Below, piece by piece: positions 7,715-14,606 of a DNA stretch of 43,458 nt (positions are counted from its first letter, which is position 1; every line of letters begins with the position of its first letter). The stretch spans positions 1 through 43,458 of the forward strand of contig JACRPR010000214.1 in NCBI GenBank assembly GCA_016223105.1, given 5' to 3'. The position numbers and the translations under genes are program-made. Origin of the DNA: Chloroflexota bacterium. Lineage in GTDB: Bacteria; Chloroflexota; Anaerolineae; UBA4142. The notes under the pieces are model-generated. The model made no database searches and was not told the DNA's origin. It saw only the letters and a program-made list of their open reading frames with translations.

Positions 7715-8128
7715 ATGATCGGTCTACTGCGAATGGTGCTGTTCATTGCGTTCGCCACCGGCGCTGTTATTGGCGCAATTCGCCTGTTGGGTTTGCCGTT
7801 CGAATTTGTCTCGTTCGGCGGCGGCTTGATGGTGGCGATGATCGTAGGGTTTCTGAGTTTTCAGTTTAACAATTGGTGGAGCAGTTTTGCCCGACCGTAC
7901 AAGCCGCAGACCATCAAATTGGAAACGAAAGAGACGCCCGCGCAGATTATGATTCCTAGCTTTATCGCGTTGACCGGGTGTGGACTCGGTTTTGCGATCC
8001 TGGCGTTCCTGGTGTTAATCGGAATGTTTATGCTCGGATTCCGTTTTACCCTATTGTTTTGGATCGCTGTGCCGCTCGTTACATTTGCAATCACAATTCT
8101 GGGATTGCTGGTCATCCCCAAAACGTAA
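7715..8128 (+). CDS. Small integral membrane protein, 137 aa
   Basis: Four strongly hydrophobic segments are visible: residues about 4-27, 34-53, 74-105 (long, may be one helix with flanks) and 110-132. A short polar loop with NNWWSSFARPYKP lies between the second and third. The start ATG 7715 has CGAGG at 7702-7706; an in-frame upstream ATG at 7679 has no such site. The family is not recognised and no catalytic motif is visible. It precedes the thrS leader by 47 bp with no obvious terminator, so read-through into thrS is possible. Confidence 0.7.
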   Translation: MIGLLRMVLFIAFATGAVIGAIRLLGLPFEFVSFGGGLMVAMIVGFLSFQFNNWWSSFARPYKPQTIKLETKETPAQIMIPSFIALTGCGLGFAILAFLVLIGMFMLGFRFTLLFWIAVPLVTFAITILGLLVIPKT

Positions 8129-8163
8129 GGAAAACGATCGGTGATCTTGATTGCGCTCGAAAG

Positions 8164-8237
8164 GAGGTGGTTGATATGACTGACGATCCAACCGATACTG
8201 TGACCAAACAAAAAATTTTCAACCACCTCACGGTGGT
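8164..8237 (+). promoter_or_regulatory. Alternative RNA helices around the thrS leader
   Basis: 8164-8174 (GAGGTGGTTGA) is perfectly complementary to 8219-8229 (TCAACCACCTC), an 11-bp helix that would bury the leader Shine-Dalgarno. The same 3' strand can instead form a local hairpin, ACCACC (8222-8227) with GGTGGT (8232-8237), loop TCAC. The two are mutually exclusive, as in attenuators, and the local hairpin ends just before the thrS Shine-Dalgarno GGAG (8242-8245). Confidence 0.5.
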
Positions 8238-8250
8238 GAATGGAGATTAG
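8176..8250 (+). CDS. Putative Thr-rich leader peptide of thrS (24 codons)
   Basis: ATG 8176 to TAG 8250, with a near-perfect Shine-Dalgarno AAGGAGGTG (8161-8169) 6 nt upstream. The peptide begins MTDDPTDTVTK and has threonine at positions 2, 6, 8, 10 and 19 (five of 24). The stop codon ends 1 nt before the thrS ATG, so the two are translationally linked. Leader peptides rich in the cognate amino acid are classical sensors in attenuation. Here the gene controlled would be the threonyl-tRNA synthetase, which fits. The same stretch holds mutually exclusive RNA helices (see next entry). That it is translated and regulatory is inference. Confidence 0.5.
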   Translation: MTDDPTDTVTKQKIFNHLTVVNGD

Positions 8251-8251
8251 A

Positions 8252-9895
8252 ATGGACGACAAACTTTACGCGCTTCGCCACTCGACGGCGCACGTTCTCG
8301 CGAGCGCGGTGATGGAAATTTTGCCGGGCACGAAATTCGGTTTCGGTCCGGCAATCGAAGATGGTTTTTATTACGATTTTGAATTGCCGCGCCCGCTCAC
8401 GCCTGACGATTTGCCGGTGATCGAAGCGCGAATGAAAGCGATCATCGCGGGCAAGCACGCGTTCGCGCGCGCGGAACTCGCGATTGACGCGGCGCGCCAA
8501 CAATTCGCGAATCAGCCCTTCAAAGTGGAGCAGATCAACGCGCTCGCGTCCGGTGAGATTGACGAACACGGCAACGCCGGTGCCCCTTCGACAAGCTCAG
8601 GACGCGGCGCGACGAGCGTCTCGACGTACACGCACGACAAATTTGTTGATCTGTGTCGCGGTCCGCACGTTGCGAACACACGCGAAATTCCGGGCGATGC
8701 GTTCAAATTGCTTTCGATTGCCGGTGCGTACTGGCGCGGCAGTGAAAAAAATCCAATGCTCACGCGCGTCTATGGCACAGTGTTCGCGACGAAAGCCGAA
8801 CTCGACGAACATTTGTGGCGACTCGAAGAAGCCAAGAAACGCGATCATCGCAAACTGGGGCGTGAGCTCAACCTGTTTTATTTTTCCGATGACATCGGAC
8901 CCGGCTTGCCCTTGTTCGCGCCGCGCGGCGAAATCGTGCGCTACTTGATGGAAACGTACGTGCGCGAGGTGCAGACGCGGTACGGTTATCAACACGTCTG
9001 GACGGGGCATATGGTCAAGGAAGATTTGTATCGCAAGTCGGGACACTATGATAATTACCAGGACGCGATGTTCCCGCCGATGCAAGACGACGAACTGGTT
9101 TTGCGCCTCAAGCCGATGAACTGTCCCAGCCATATGACGCTCTACAACGAAATCGGTCGCCACTCGTATCGCGAATTTCCTCTGCGCTTTGCGGAATTTG
9201 CGACGCTGTATCGTTACGAAAAACGCGGCGAGTTGTCCGGCTTGACGCGCGTGCGCGCGCTGACGCAAGACGATTGCCACGTCTTTTGCACGGAAGATCA
9301 AATCGAAAGCGAGTTTACGCGCGCGCTCAATTTGATTCGCGAAATCCTCAACACGTACGCTTTTCGCGATTACAAAGTGCGCTTGTCCCTGCGCGGCGCT
9401 ACGGGCAAGTACGTGCAAGACGATGAAAAGTGGGACAAGGCGACGAACGCGTTGCGCGCATCGCTCGACGCGAATAATGTCGAGTACTTTGTCGCGGAGG
9501 GCGAAGCCGCGTTCTACGGACCCAAAGCCGATTTCATCGCGCGCGATGTGCTGGGGCGCGAGTGGCAACTCTCGACGATTCAGGTGGATTTCATTCAGCC
9601 GGCGAGACTCGGTTGCGAGTACGTCGCGGAAGACGGTTCGATGAAAACGCCGGTGTTGATTCATCGCGCGGTTACCGGTTCGACGGAACGTTTTCTCGGC
9701 GTGCTGATCGAACATTTCGCCGGCGCGTTCCCGGTGTGGCTCGCGCCGGTGCAAGTGATGCTCGTCCCGATCGCGGATCGGCATCTCGAGTACGCGCGCC
9801 AGGTTGCCGCGCAGTTGCGCGACCTGGGTTTGCGTGTCGAGATTGACGAACGCGCGGATCGCATGAACGCGAAAATTCGCGACGCGACACTGTAA
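8252..9895 (+). CDS. thrS: Threonyl-tRNA synthetase, interrupted by an in-frame stop near the 3' end
   Basis: ThrRS attaches threonine to tRNA-Thr. Residues 1-200 hold the N2 editing domain: H10/H14 (HSTAH) and CRGPH (135-139). The class II core follows, with the zinc Cys291 in MNCPSH, motif 2 (YEKRGELSGLTRVRAL) and the motif 3 region GSTERFLGVLIEHFAG. There is no N-terminal TGS domain; the protein begins directly at the editing domain. Codon 548 is TAA (9893-9895) where the family has CAA in the pattern 'A-L-Q-K-I-P-Y'. The same frame then continues to 10054 with the rest of the anticodon-binding domain. Start ATG 8252 has GGAG at 8242-8245. A repeat-derived insert lies at residues about 111-118. 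Confidence 0.92.
   Translation: MDDKLYALRHSTAHVLASAVMEILPGTKFGFGPAIEDGFYYDFELPRPLTPDDLPVIEARMKAIIAGKHAFARAELAIDAARQQFANQPFKVEQINALASGEIDEHGNAGAPSTSSGRGATSVSTYTHDKFVDLCRGPHVANTREIPGDAFKLLSIAGAYWRGSEKNPMLTRVYGTVFATKAELDEHLWRLEEAKKRDHRKLGRELNLFYFSDDIGPGLPLFAPRGEIVRYLMETYVREVQTRYGYQHVWTGHMVKEDLYRKSGHYDNYQDAMFPPMQDDELVLRLKPMNCPSHMTLYNEIGRHSYREFPLRFAEFATLYRYEKRGELSGLTRVRALTQDDCHVFCTEDQIESEFTRALNLIREILNTYAFRDYKVRLSLRGATGKYVQDDEKWDKATNALRASLDANNVEYFVAEGEAAFYGPKADFIARDVLGREWQLSTIQVDFIQPARLGCEYVAEDGSMKTPVLIHRAVTGSTERFLGVLIEHFAGAFPVWLAPVQVMLVPIADRHLEYARQVAAQLRDLGLRVEIDERADRMNAKIRDATL
8584..8602. repeat. CCTTCGACAAGCTCAGGA element inside thrS
   Basis: This sequence is widely dispersed in bacterial genomes. 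Here it is in frame and translates as PSTSSGR within the ThrRS editing domain, just before the CRGPH motif. Similar copies are at 16329-16349 (intergenic) and 27599-27617 (inside res). Confidence 0.75.
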
Positions 9896-10054
9896 AAAAT
9901 TCCCTACATCCTGGTCGCGGGCGACAAGGAAGCGCAAGCCAACGCGGTCGCGGTGCGTTTGCGAACGGGGGAAGATTTAAAAGCGATGCCGCTCGCAGAT
10001 TTTATCGCGATGATCAAACGTGTGGTGGGTGCAAAGAGTTTGGAGTTAAAGTAG
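9893..10054 (+). pseudogene. thrS: 3' remnant of thrS after the in-frame TAA
   Basis: After TAA 9893-9895 the same frame encodes 52 residues (KIPYILVAGDKEAQ..., ending VGAKSLELK, stop 10052-10054). These match the last part of the class II anticodon-binding domain. One C-to-T change (CAA to TAA) explains the break. Without it ThrRS would be 600 residues. Possible explanations are a real nonsense mutation, a sequencing error, or tolerated truncation or readthrough. Confidence 0.85.
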
Positions 10055-10068
10055 TCCAGGGTGTCGTT

Positions 10069-10349
10069 GTGGAAATCCAATACAGCCCGCACCTCCAATT
10101 CAAACTACGCGTGCGCGGAATTTCAGATGATTTGCCCGCACAAATTTATCGCGAGAGCACACAGCGTTTTACAATCATCACAGCGTTCGTCGTGTGGCAG
10201 TGCTGGAAACACTTTATCACAAGCGACGGACGCTGATGATGATCGCGTACGATCAGTTTTCGGATCACGTCGAGATTGTTACGATTCATCCAATTACCAA
10301 AGCGCAAATTCAAGATCGTCTGCGCGATGGAAGGTGGAGTTATGAATAA
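10069..10349 (+). pseudogene. DUF4258-like small protein, frameshifted
   Basis: From GTG 10069 the frame reads VEIQYSPHLQFKLRVRGI and continues sensibly to about 10166. After the T4 run (10167-10170) the homologous-looking sequence (YNHHSVRRVAVLETLYHKRR ... IHPITKAQIQDRLRDGRW) continues in another frame to TAA 10347-10349. Adding one T would restore a single 93-residue protein. Small proteins of this type commonly precede DUF2283 genes and the pair is suspected of toxin-antitoxin-like behaviour. The stop overlaps the DUF2283 start (ATGAATAA). The loss may be real or an indel error in a homopolymer. Confidence 0.65.
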
Positions 10350-10557
10350 ACCCGCTCTGAATTACGATCAGAAAAACGATATTCTGTATATTGTCATTCG
10401 CGAAGGCATCGAACATCATTTTGACGAGATTGCTGAAGGTATCGTTGTCGAATTTGATGAAAACAATCAGCCGATTGGGATTGAGATTATCGCCGCGTCG
10501 CGCGTGGTAACCTCGGCAATCGGACGAGAACGCTTGGCGATGGCTACAGCCGCATGA
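10342..10557 (+). CDS. DUF2283 domain protein
   Basis: The 71 residues have the DUF2283 pattern: NYDQKNDILYIVI near the start, then a central EGIVVEFDENNQPIGIEII strand pair. These small proteins are of unknown function and are often paired with DUF4258-like partners. Here the partner lies directly upstream and overlaps the start. ATG 10342 is preceded by GGTGGAG, which is a good ribosome-binding site. The 3' end overlaps the next gene by ATGA. Confidence 0.85.
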   Translation: MNKPALNYDQKNDILYIVIREGIEHHFDEIAEGIVVEFDENNQPIGIEIIAASRVVTSAIGRERLAMATAA

Positions 10558-10940
10558 CCTCAACTGAACGTCTCACGATTTTTACGCGCGATCTCACCGC
10601 GCTGATGCGCGACCCTTCGGGGGACGCGATGGTGATTTTCAATCTCGCGCACGATGAGGATTCGTTCGCGCAGTTCAGTTGCGCGCGCCCCGGCGAATCG
10701 TTGTTGTGCGAGGTGAGCAATCGCTCCGAAGGATGGAACACGCACTCGCTCGACGCAGACCAGGTCGCCGCGTTGCGCGCGCTCGGTTACGAAATTCCGT
10801 CGCCGCATCATCAAGCGAATCCGCGCAAACAATTCACGGGCGATGCCGCGACGCTGGCGAACGAGGTCGAAGAAATTTTTCGCCAGGTGTTTCGTACGGC
10901 GGATGATTACGTTGTCGTTTCAAGTGGCGTGGTGTGGTAA
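10554..10940 (+). CDS. Small acidic protein, possibly TY-Chap/YbjN-like chaperone fold
   Basis: 128 residues. The central pattern (FAQFSCARPGESLLCEVSN, then DQVAALRALGYEIPSP, then LANEVEEIFRQVF) resembles TY-Chap/YbjN-type peptide-binding domains related to type III secretion chaperones: a strand pair, a short helix with 'L..LG', then a C-terminal amphipathic helix. This is weak pattern resemblance and the function is unknown. The ATG overlaps the stop of the DUF2283 gene, so the two are translated together. A strong bidirectional terminator follows. Confidence 0.6.
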   Translation: MTSTERLTIFTRDLTALMRDPSGDAMVIFNLAHDEDSFAQFSCARPGESLLCEVSNRSEGWNTHSLDADQVAALRALGYEIPSPHHQANPRKQFTGDAATLANEVEEIFRQVFRTADDYVVVSSGVVW

Positions 10941-10944
10941 CAAA

Positions 10945-10975
10945 AAAACCTCCCGATCAAATGTCGGGAGGTTTT
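10945..10975. terminator. Bidirectional intrinsic terminator
   Basis: AAAACCTCCCGA (10945-10956) pairs perfectly with TCGGGAGGTTTT (10964-10975), loop of 7. T runs flank both sides, so it can serve the plus-strand gene ending at 10940 and the minus-strand lipoprotein gene ending at 10980. Confidence 0.9.
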
Positions 10976-10979
10976 GATT

Positions 10980-12557
10980 TTAGCGCATCATTTTTTGCAT
11001 CGCGCGCGTCATCGTCGCGCGCAGTTCGTCTTGCGCGCGATGTTCGTTCGCGAGCGCGACGATCACGAACAAGGTGTCGCCGCGTTGCGCGACGAGCGCG
11101 GCGTAACGCCCGCCGGAAAATTCGCGCCACGCCCAGATCGCGCTGTCGCCTAAATTTTCGACGCGCGTAACGGTGACGCCGGTCGCACCGCGCGCCGCGT
11201 CGGGAAAAGTGGTGAGCAAATCGCGATGCCACGCGCCCGCGCTGTACAGCGTCAATAATTTCGCGGAGAGAACGCGGTCACCGCGCGGATTCGCCGATTC
11301 AATCGCGCTCGCGATGCTGACGAGTTGTTCGAGCCGTTTGTTGTCGGTGAGTTTGCCGGCGATGACCGCGTAATCCGATTGCGCGACCGCGGGCGAAACG
11401 CTCGGCAAGGTGAGCGACCTGGTTTTGTTCGGCGTGAACGCGACACTGCCGTAACCGCACAAGCCGCGCATTGTGATTCTGCTTGTCACCGGTTGAAACA
11501 AAACTAGGTCTGCCGTCGTGTCTTGAAGCGACTCGCCCAAAATTTCAGACGCGTCGCCGCGCGATAAATCCGGGCAACTCGTTCGCGATGCGGACGGCGT
11601 GGACGCGGGCGCGGCGATAAAATTCATGATGACAAGCGTGATTTGATATTCGCCGGGCGCGATTTCTTTGCTCGCAAATTCGGTTTGCGGATACGGCGTG
11701 ATCGCGTTCAAACCAACGTCCGCCGATTCAAACAACGCACTGCGCTTGATCGCGTGCGCGGGCGATGTGCCGAGTGTCAATCGCTCCGATTTTCCGCCGC
11801 GTTGCAACGCGATGACGACATTCGCTTCGCCGCTCGTCGCGCACAGCGCGCGCGCGGGACAACGCGAATCTTGTTGCACCGCTTCAAACGTAACTTGCGT
11901 GTCCAGGTCGGCGACTGAAATCGTTTGTCCCAGTTTCAGCGTGAACGGTTCGTTGACGCGCGCTTGCGGAACATCGAGCGATCCCGGCGTTACGATTAAT
12001 TTCAAACGATAATCAATTGGTTGAATCGGCACTGCCGCGCGTTCGCGCGCGGGCGCGATGTCAATGAACTGGATGAGATAACCATTGAACGCGCCGACGC
12101 GCCGATAATCGGTCGCGCGCATACTCAGGTCAAACCGCGCTAACTTGCCGCCGCTCTCGATGGTAACTGCGACACGCACATTCCCAGCTTGAAAACAATT
12201 GATATCCAACGCGCAACGCGTGTCTTCGAGAAGCGTCGTGAAAAAGGCGCGCGTGTTATTCGCGTCCGGCAGAGTTGCCCACTGACTCCAACCCAGCGTG
12301 AATGTTTCGTTCAAACGCGCGGTGATACCATTCACCGGCATTGCCGCGCCGGTTGGTGTAACGATTGGATTAGTTGGCATAGGTGTTGTGGTGCTCGTTG
12401 CGGTCGCGCGTTGTGCGACGCTGGTGAGCGTTGCCGCGACGGTCGGCGGCACCGGCTCCCAGGGCGATTCGCGCGTCGGCGTACTACAACCGATCGCGCT
12501 CGCGCTGATCGCGATCAAAATCAAACCGAGCCAGCCGGCAAGTCGGTGAATGTTCAT
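10980..12557 (-). CDS. Secreted lipoprotein with duplicated DSRC module
   Basis: The 525-residue protein has a lipoprotein signal: a hydrophobic stretch at 7-22 and a lipobox ending in SAIGCS (Cys24). A Thr/Pro-rich linker follows (about 26-75). Two related modules then appear, each with 'N-E-x-F-T-L', a later 'DTRC/DSRC ... C' disulfide-like pair and 'V-x-I-x-x-G-G-K' (about 83-140 and 200-260). The C-terminal 150 residues form another, unassigned, domain. The DxRCP...C module is common in bacterial extracytoplasmic lipoproteins of unknown role. Start ATG 12557 has AGGAGA upstream. It is probably anchored to the outer face of the cell membrane. Confidence 0.85.
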   Translation of the reverse strand: MNIHRLAGWLGLILIAISASAIGCSTPTRESPWEPVPPTVAATLTSVAQRATATSTTTPMPTNPIVTPTGAAMPVNGITARLNETFTLGWSQWATLPDANNTRAFFTTLLEDTRCALDINCFQAGNVRVAVTIESGGKLARFDLSMRATDYRRVGAFNGYLIQFIDIAPARERAAVPIQPIDYRLKLIVTPGSLDVPQARVNEPFTLKLGQTISVADLDTQVTFEAVQQDSRCPARALCATSGEANVVIALQRGGKSERLTLGTSPAHAIKRSALFESADVGLNAITPYPQTEFASKEIAPGEYQITLVIMNFIAAPASTPSASRTSCPDLSRGDASEILGESLQDTTADLVLFQPVTSRITMRGLCGYGSVAFTPNKTRSLTLPSVSPAVAQSDYAVIAGKLTDNKRLEQLVSIASAIESANPRGDRVLSAKLLTLYSAGAWHRDLLTTFPDAARGATGVTVTRVENLGDSAIWAWREFSGGRYAALVAQRGDTLFVIVALANEHRAQDELRATMTRAMQKMMR

Positions 12558-12628
12558 CGTTTTTTTCTCCTCTGCGATTTGGGGTTACGTGAATAATGAC
12601 GCACGCAGAGACGTCCAAGTTCCATTAG

Positions 12629-12663
12629 ACCTTCCAGGTCGCTTGCGCGAAAACCTGGAAGGT
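12629..12663. repeat. Hairpin ACCTTCCAGGT...ACCTGGAAGGT
   Basis: 12629-12639 and 12653-12663 are perfect 11-bp complements with a 13-nt loop. It lies beyond the stop of the minus-strand gene ending at 12672 and has no T run. It shares AGGT/ACCT ends with the palindromes at 23397 and 29691. Confidence 0.7.
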
Positions 12664-12671
12664 TTGTTGAT

Positions 12672-13250
12672 CTATTTGGTGTGTTCGATCAACTCAACCG
12701 ACAGAATCGGGTCTTCGCTTTCCTCAATGTTGATGTCGGCATAGTGCACCGCGTACACATCGCCTTGCATCATCAAGTCCGCCGTTTCCGATTCAACTTC
12801 GAACGTGCGTCCGCCGACGCGCAATTCATAGACCGCGTATTCGGAAGTGGTATTGGAATCCGAGTCGTAGTGTTCGCGAATCGCCTTGACAATGTTGATC
12901 GGACCTTGAACGTGTTTCACTTGCACGCTCATCTTGGCGAACGCCCGCTTGACCATCATTAAACCCAAGCCGCCCCAAATCAGGGGCCAAATGCCGCCCC
13001 AAACAATTCCCCACACAATTGCCGGCACGAGACCAATTTGGCTGAATCCAATTCCGCCGACAATCGCGAGGATGATGCCAATCAACGCGACGCCAAAAAG
13101 AATGATGCCGAGAAAAACGTTGCATCCCTTTGCGCGATGCTCTTGTTTTTCGAGTCGCGCTTTTTGTTTTTGCGATAAACGTCTCTGCCGATTGATTTCG
13201 AGTTCGGCTTGATCGAAATCAAAACAGGTCATTAAAGATTGGTCGTTCAT
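12672..13250 (-). CDS. Two-TM membrane protein with soluble C-terminal domain
   Basis: The 192 residues begin with a charged, probably coiled-coil segment (1-42, QKQKARLEKQEHR). Two hydrophobic helices follow (about 44-68 and 73-100, rich in Gly, Ile and Trp), then a C-terminal domain of about 90 residues with alternating strands (YAVYELRVGGRTFEV). No family is recognised. Start ATG 13250 has GGAGAGG upstream. It overlaps the end of the radical SAM gene by 32 bp, so the two are co-transcribed and coupled. Confidence 0.75.
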   Translation of the reverse strand: MNDQSLMTCFDFDQAELEINRQRRLSQKQKARLEKQEHRAKGCNVFLGIILFGVALIGIILAIVGGIGFSQIGLVPAIVWGIVWGGIWPLIWGGLGLMMVKRAFAKMSVQVKHVQGPINIVKAIREHYDSDSNTTSEYAVYELRVGGRTFEVESETADLMMQGDVYAVHYADINIEESEDPILSVELIEHTK

Positions 13251-14577
13251 TGTGCCTCTCCGATTTGGGCGCGTGTTCGTGCGCGCCCCGAGGAAATTTT
13301 TCGGTCGTATTCCACCATTGAAACGCGTACGCGAGATTTAACGGCAACGTCCAACCAATTTGAACCGGTGAACGCGCCAAGCGTTTCGCGATGCTGGGCA
13401 AGGAATAAAAACGCGCATTGGCATAGCGCAAGCCCGCCAACAATTCGTCCGCGCGCATTTGCTTGGGTTGATAGACCACATCGCCGCGACTGTTGTACTT
13501 GCGCCAGTCGCGCGTGAGAATGCGTCCTTCGGTTTCCAACTGGCGATAGAGCGGCGTCCCCGGGAACGGCGTCAGAATGTTGAACGTCGCATTCTGCACG
13601 CCTGCGGCTTCCAAAAAATCGAGCGTGTCCTTGAAAATGTCCGGGGTGTCCTGGTCGAATCCGAAAACGATTCCGGCTTGCACTGCGATGCCGTGCGAAT
13701 GAATCCGCGCGATCACGCGCGCGTACTCGTCCACGCGATTGAACCCTTTGCGCGCGCGCGTCATACTCGCTTGCGAAATGGATTCTAGTCCCAGGAATAA
13801 TTGTTTACAGCCGCTCCGCGCGGCGAGTTCCAAAAATTCTTCGTCGTGTCCGGCGTGAATGCTGGCTTGACTGCTCCACCATTTGCGATACGGCGCAATC
13901 GCGCGAAACAAATTTTTGGCGTACTGAAGATCTCCCGCGATATTATCATCCCAAAAAATTATCACGCGTCCTTTGAACGAAGCGTACTCAGCGGCGACCT
14001 GGTCTATCGGGCGGCGGCGCGGCGTGCGGCGATACATCACCGCGACGGTGCAAAAATCGCATTGAAACGGACAGCCGCGCGTCGCAAACAAAGCTCCGCT
14101 CGTGCCATCGCGCCGATGAAACAAATCTCTGCGCGCCATTGGAATTTTTTCGAGCGACGGAACATCGGCGCGTTGGTACACGCGACGAAACGACCGGGTT
14201 TCAAAACGCGTTAAAAATTCTTCCCACACTCCTTCCGCTTCGCCGATAAAGATCGCGTCCGCGTGCGCGCTTGCCTCCGCCGGCATTAGTGTTACGTGCG
14301 GTCCGCCCAGCGCGACGCAAACCTGGCGCGCGCGAAAACGATCGGCAATCGCGTACGCGTGCGGCGCGCTTGGCGTGTGAAACGTAATGCCCACCACATC
14401 CGCTTGAATGTCCCAGTCGATCGCGTCGGTCTCTTCGTCGAAATGGATCACGTCCCAACCAGTCGGCACGCGCGCGGCGAGATACGGCATCGTGATTTGT
14501 TGAAAGTTGAGCACGCGTGCCCGGCGCAATTTTTGAATTTCCGGCGCAGAGCAAGTGATGAGCGCGAGTTTTGGCAT
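13219..14577 (-). CDS. B12-binding radical SAM protein
   Basis: The 452 residues have an N-terminal cobalamin-binding-type Rossmann region (about 1-125, with GITFHTPSAPHAY and ALGGPHVTL), the radical SAM cluster motif C-x3-C-x2-C in RGCPFQCDFC (about 170-178), and a TIM-barrel continuation with GLES and GFDQDTPD. This is the large B12/rSAM group that includes methyltransferases and hopanoid-modifying HpnJ/HpnR-like proteins; the substrate cannot be told. I chose ATG 14577. An upstream TTG (14592) lies in a palindromic repeat and has no ribosome-binding site. Its 3' end overlaps the two-TM membrane protein gene. Confidence 0.88.
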   Translation of the reverse strand: MPKLALITCSAPEIQKLRRARVLNFQQITMPYLAARVPTGWDVIHFDEETDAIDWDIQADVVGITFHTPSAPHAYAIADRFRARQVCVALGGPHVTLMPAEASAHADAIFIGEAEGVWEEFLTRFETRSFRRVYQRADVPSLEKIPMARRDLFHRRDGTSGALFATRGCPFQCDFCTVAVMYRRTPRRRPIDQVAAEYASFKGRVIIFWDDNIAGDLQYAKNLFRAIAPYRKWWSSQASIHAGHDEEFLELAARSGCKQLFLGLESISQASMTRARKGFNRVDEYARVIARIHSHGIAVQAGIVFGFDQDTPDIFKDTLDFLEAAGVQNATFNILTPFPGTPLYRQLETEGRILTRDWRKYNSRGDVVYQPKQMRADELLAGLRYANARFYSLPSIAKRLARSPVQIGWTLPLNLAYAFQWWNTTEKFPRGAHEHAPKSERHNERPIFNDLF

Positions 14578-14587
14578 AGGGCGCGAT

Positions 14588-14606
14588 GGCAAATTGGAAA
14601 TTTGCC
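14588..14606. repeat. GGCAAATT palindrome, copy 2
   Basis: GGCAAATT (14588-14595) GGA AATTTGCC (14599-14606). It lies exactly between the stop of the lipoprotein gene (14607) and the radical SAM start. Confidence 0.8.

Noticed and set aside
9893-9895. Selenocysteine or pyrrolysine at the thrS stop
   Set aside because: The codon is TAA, and the family residue is glutamine, so neither special amino acid applies.
8597-9937. 446-codon open frame on the minus strand over thrS
   Set aside because: It is an antisense shadow produced by GC-rich codon bias; its protein is Arg/His-rich with no family pattern, while thrS on the plus strand has all its motifs.
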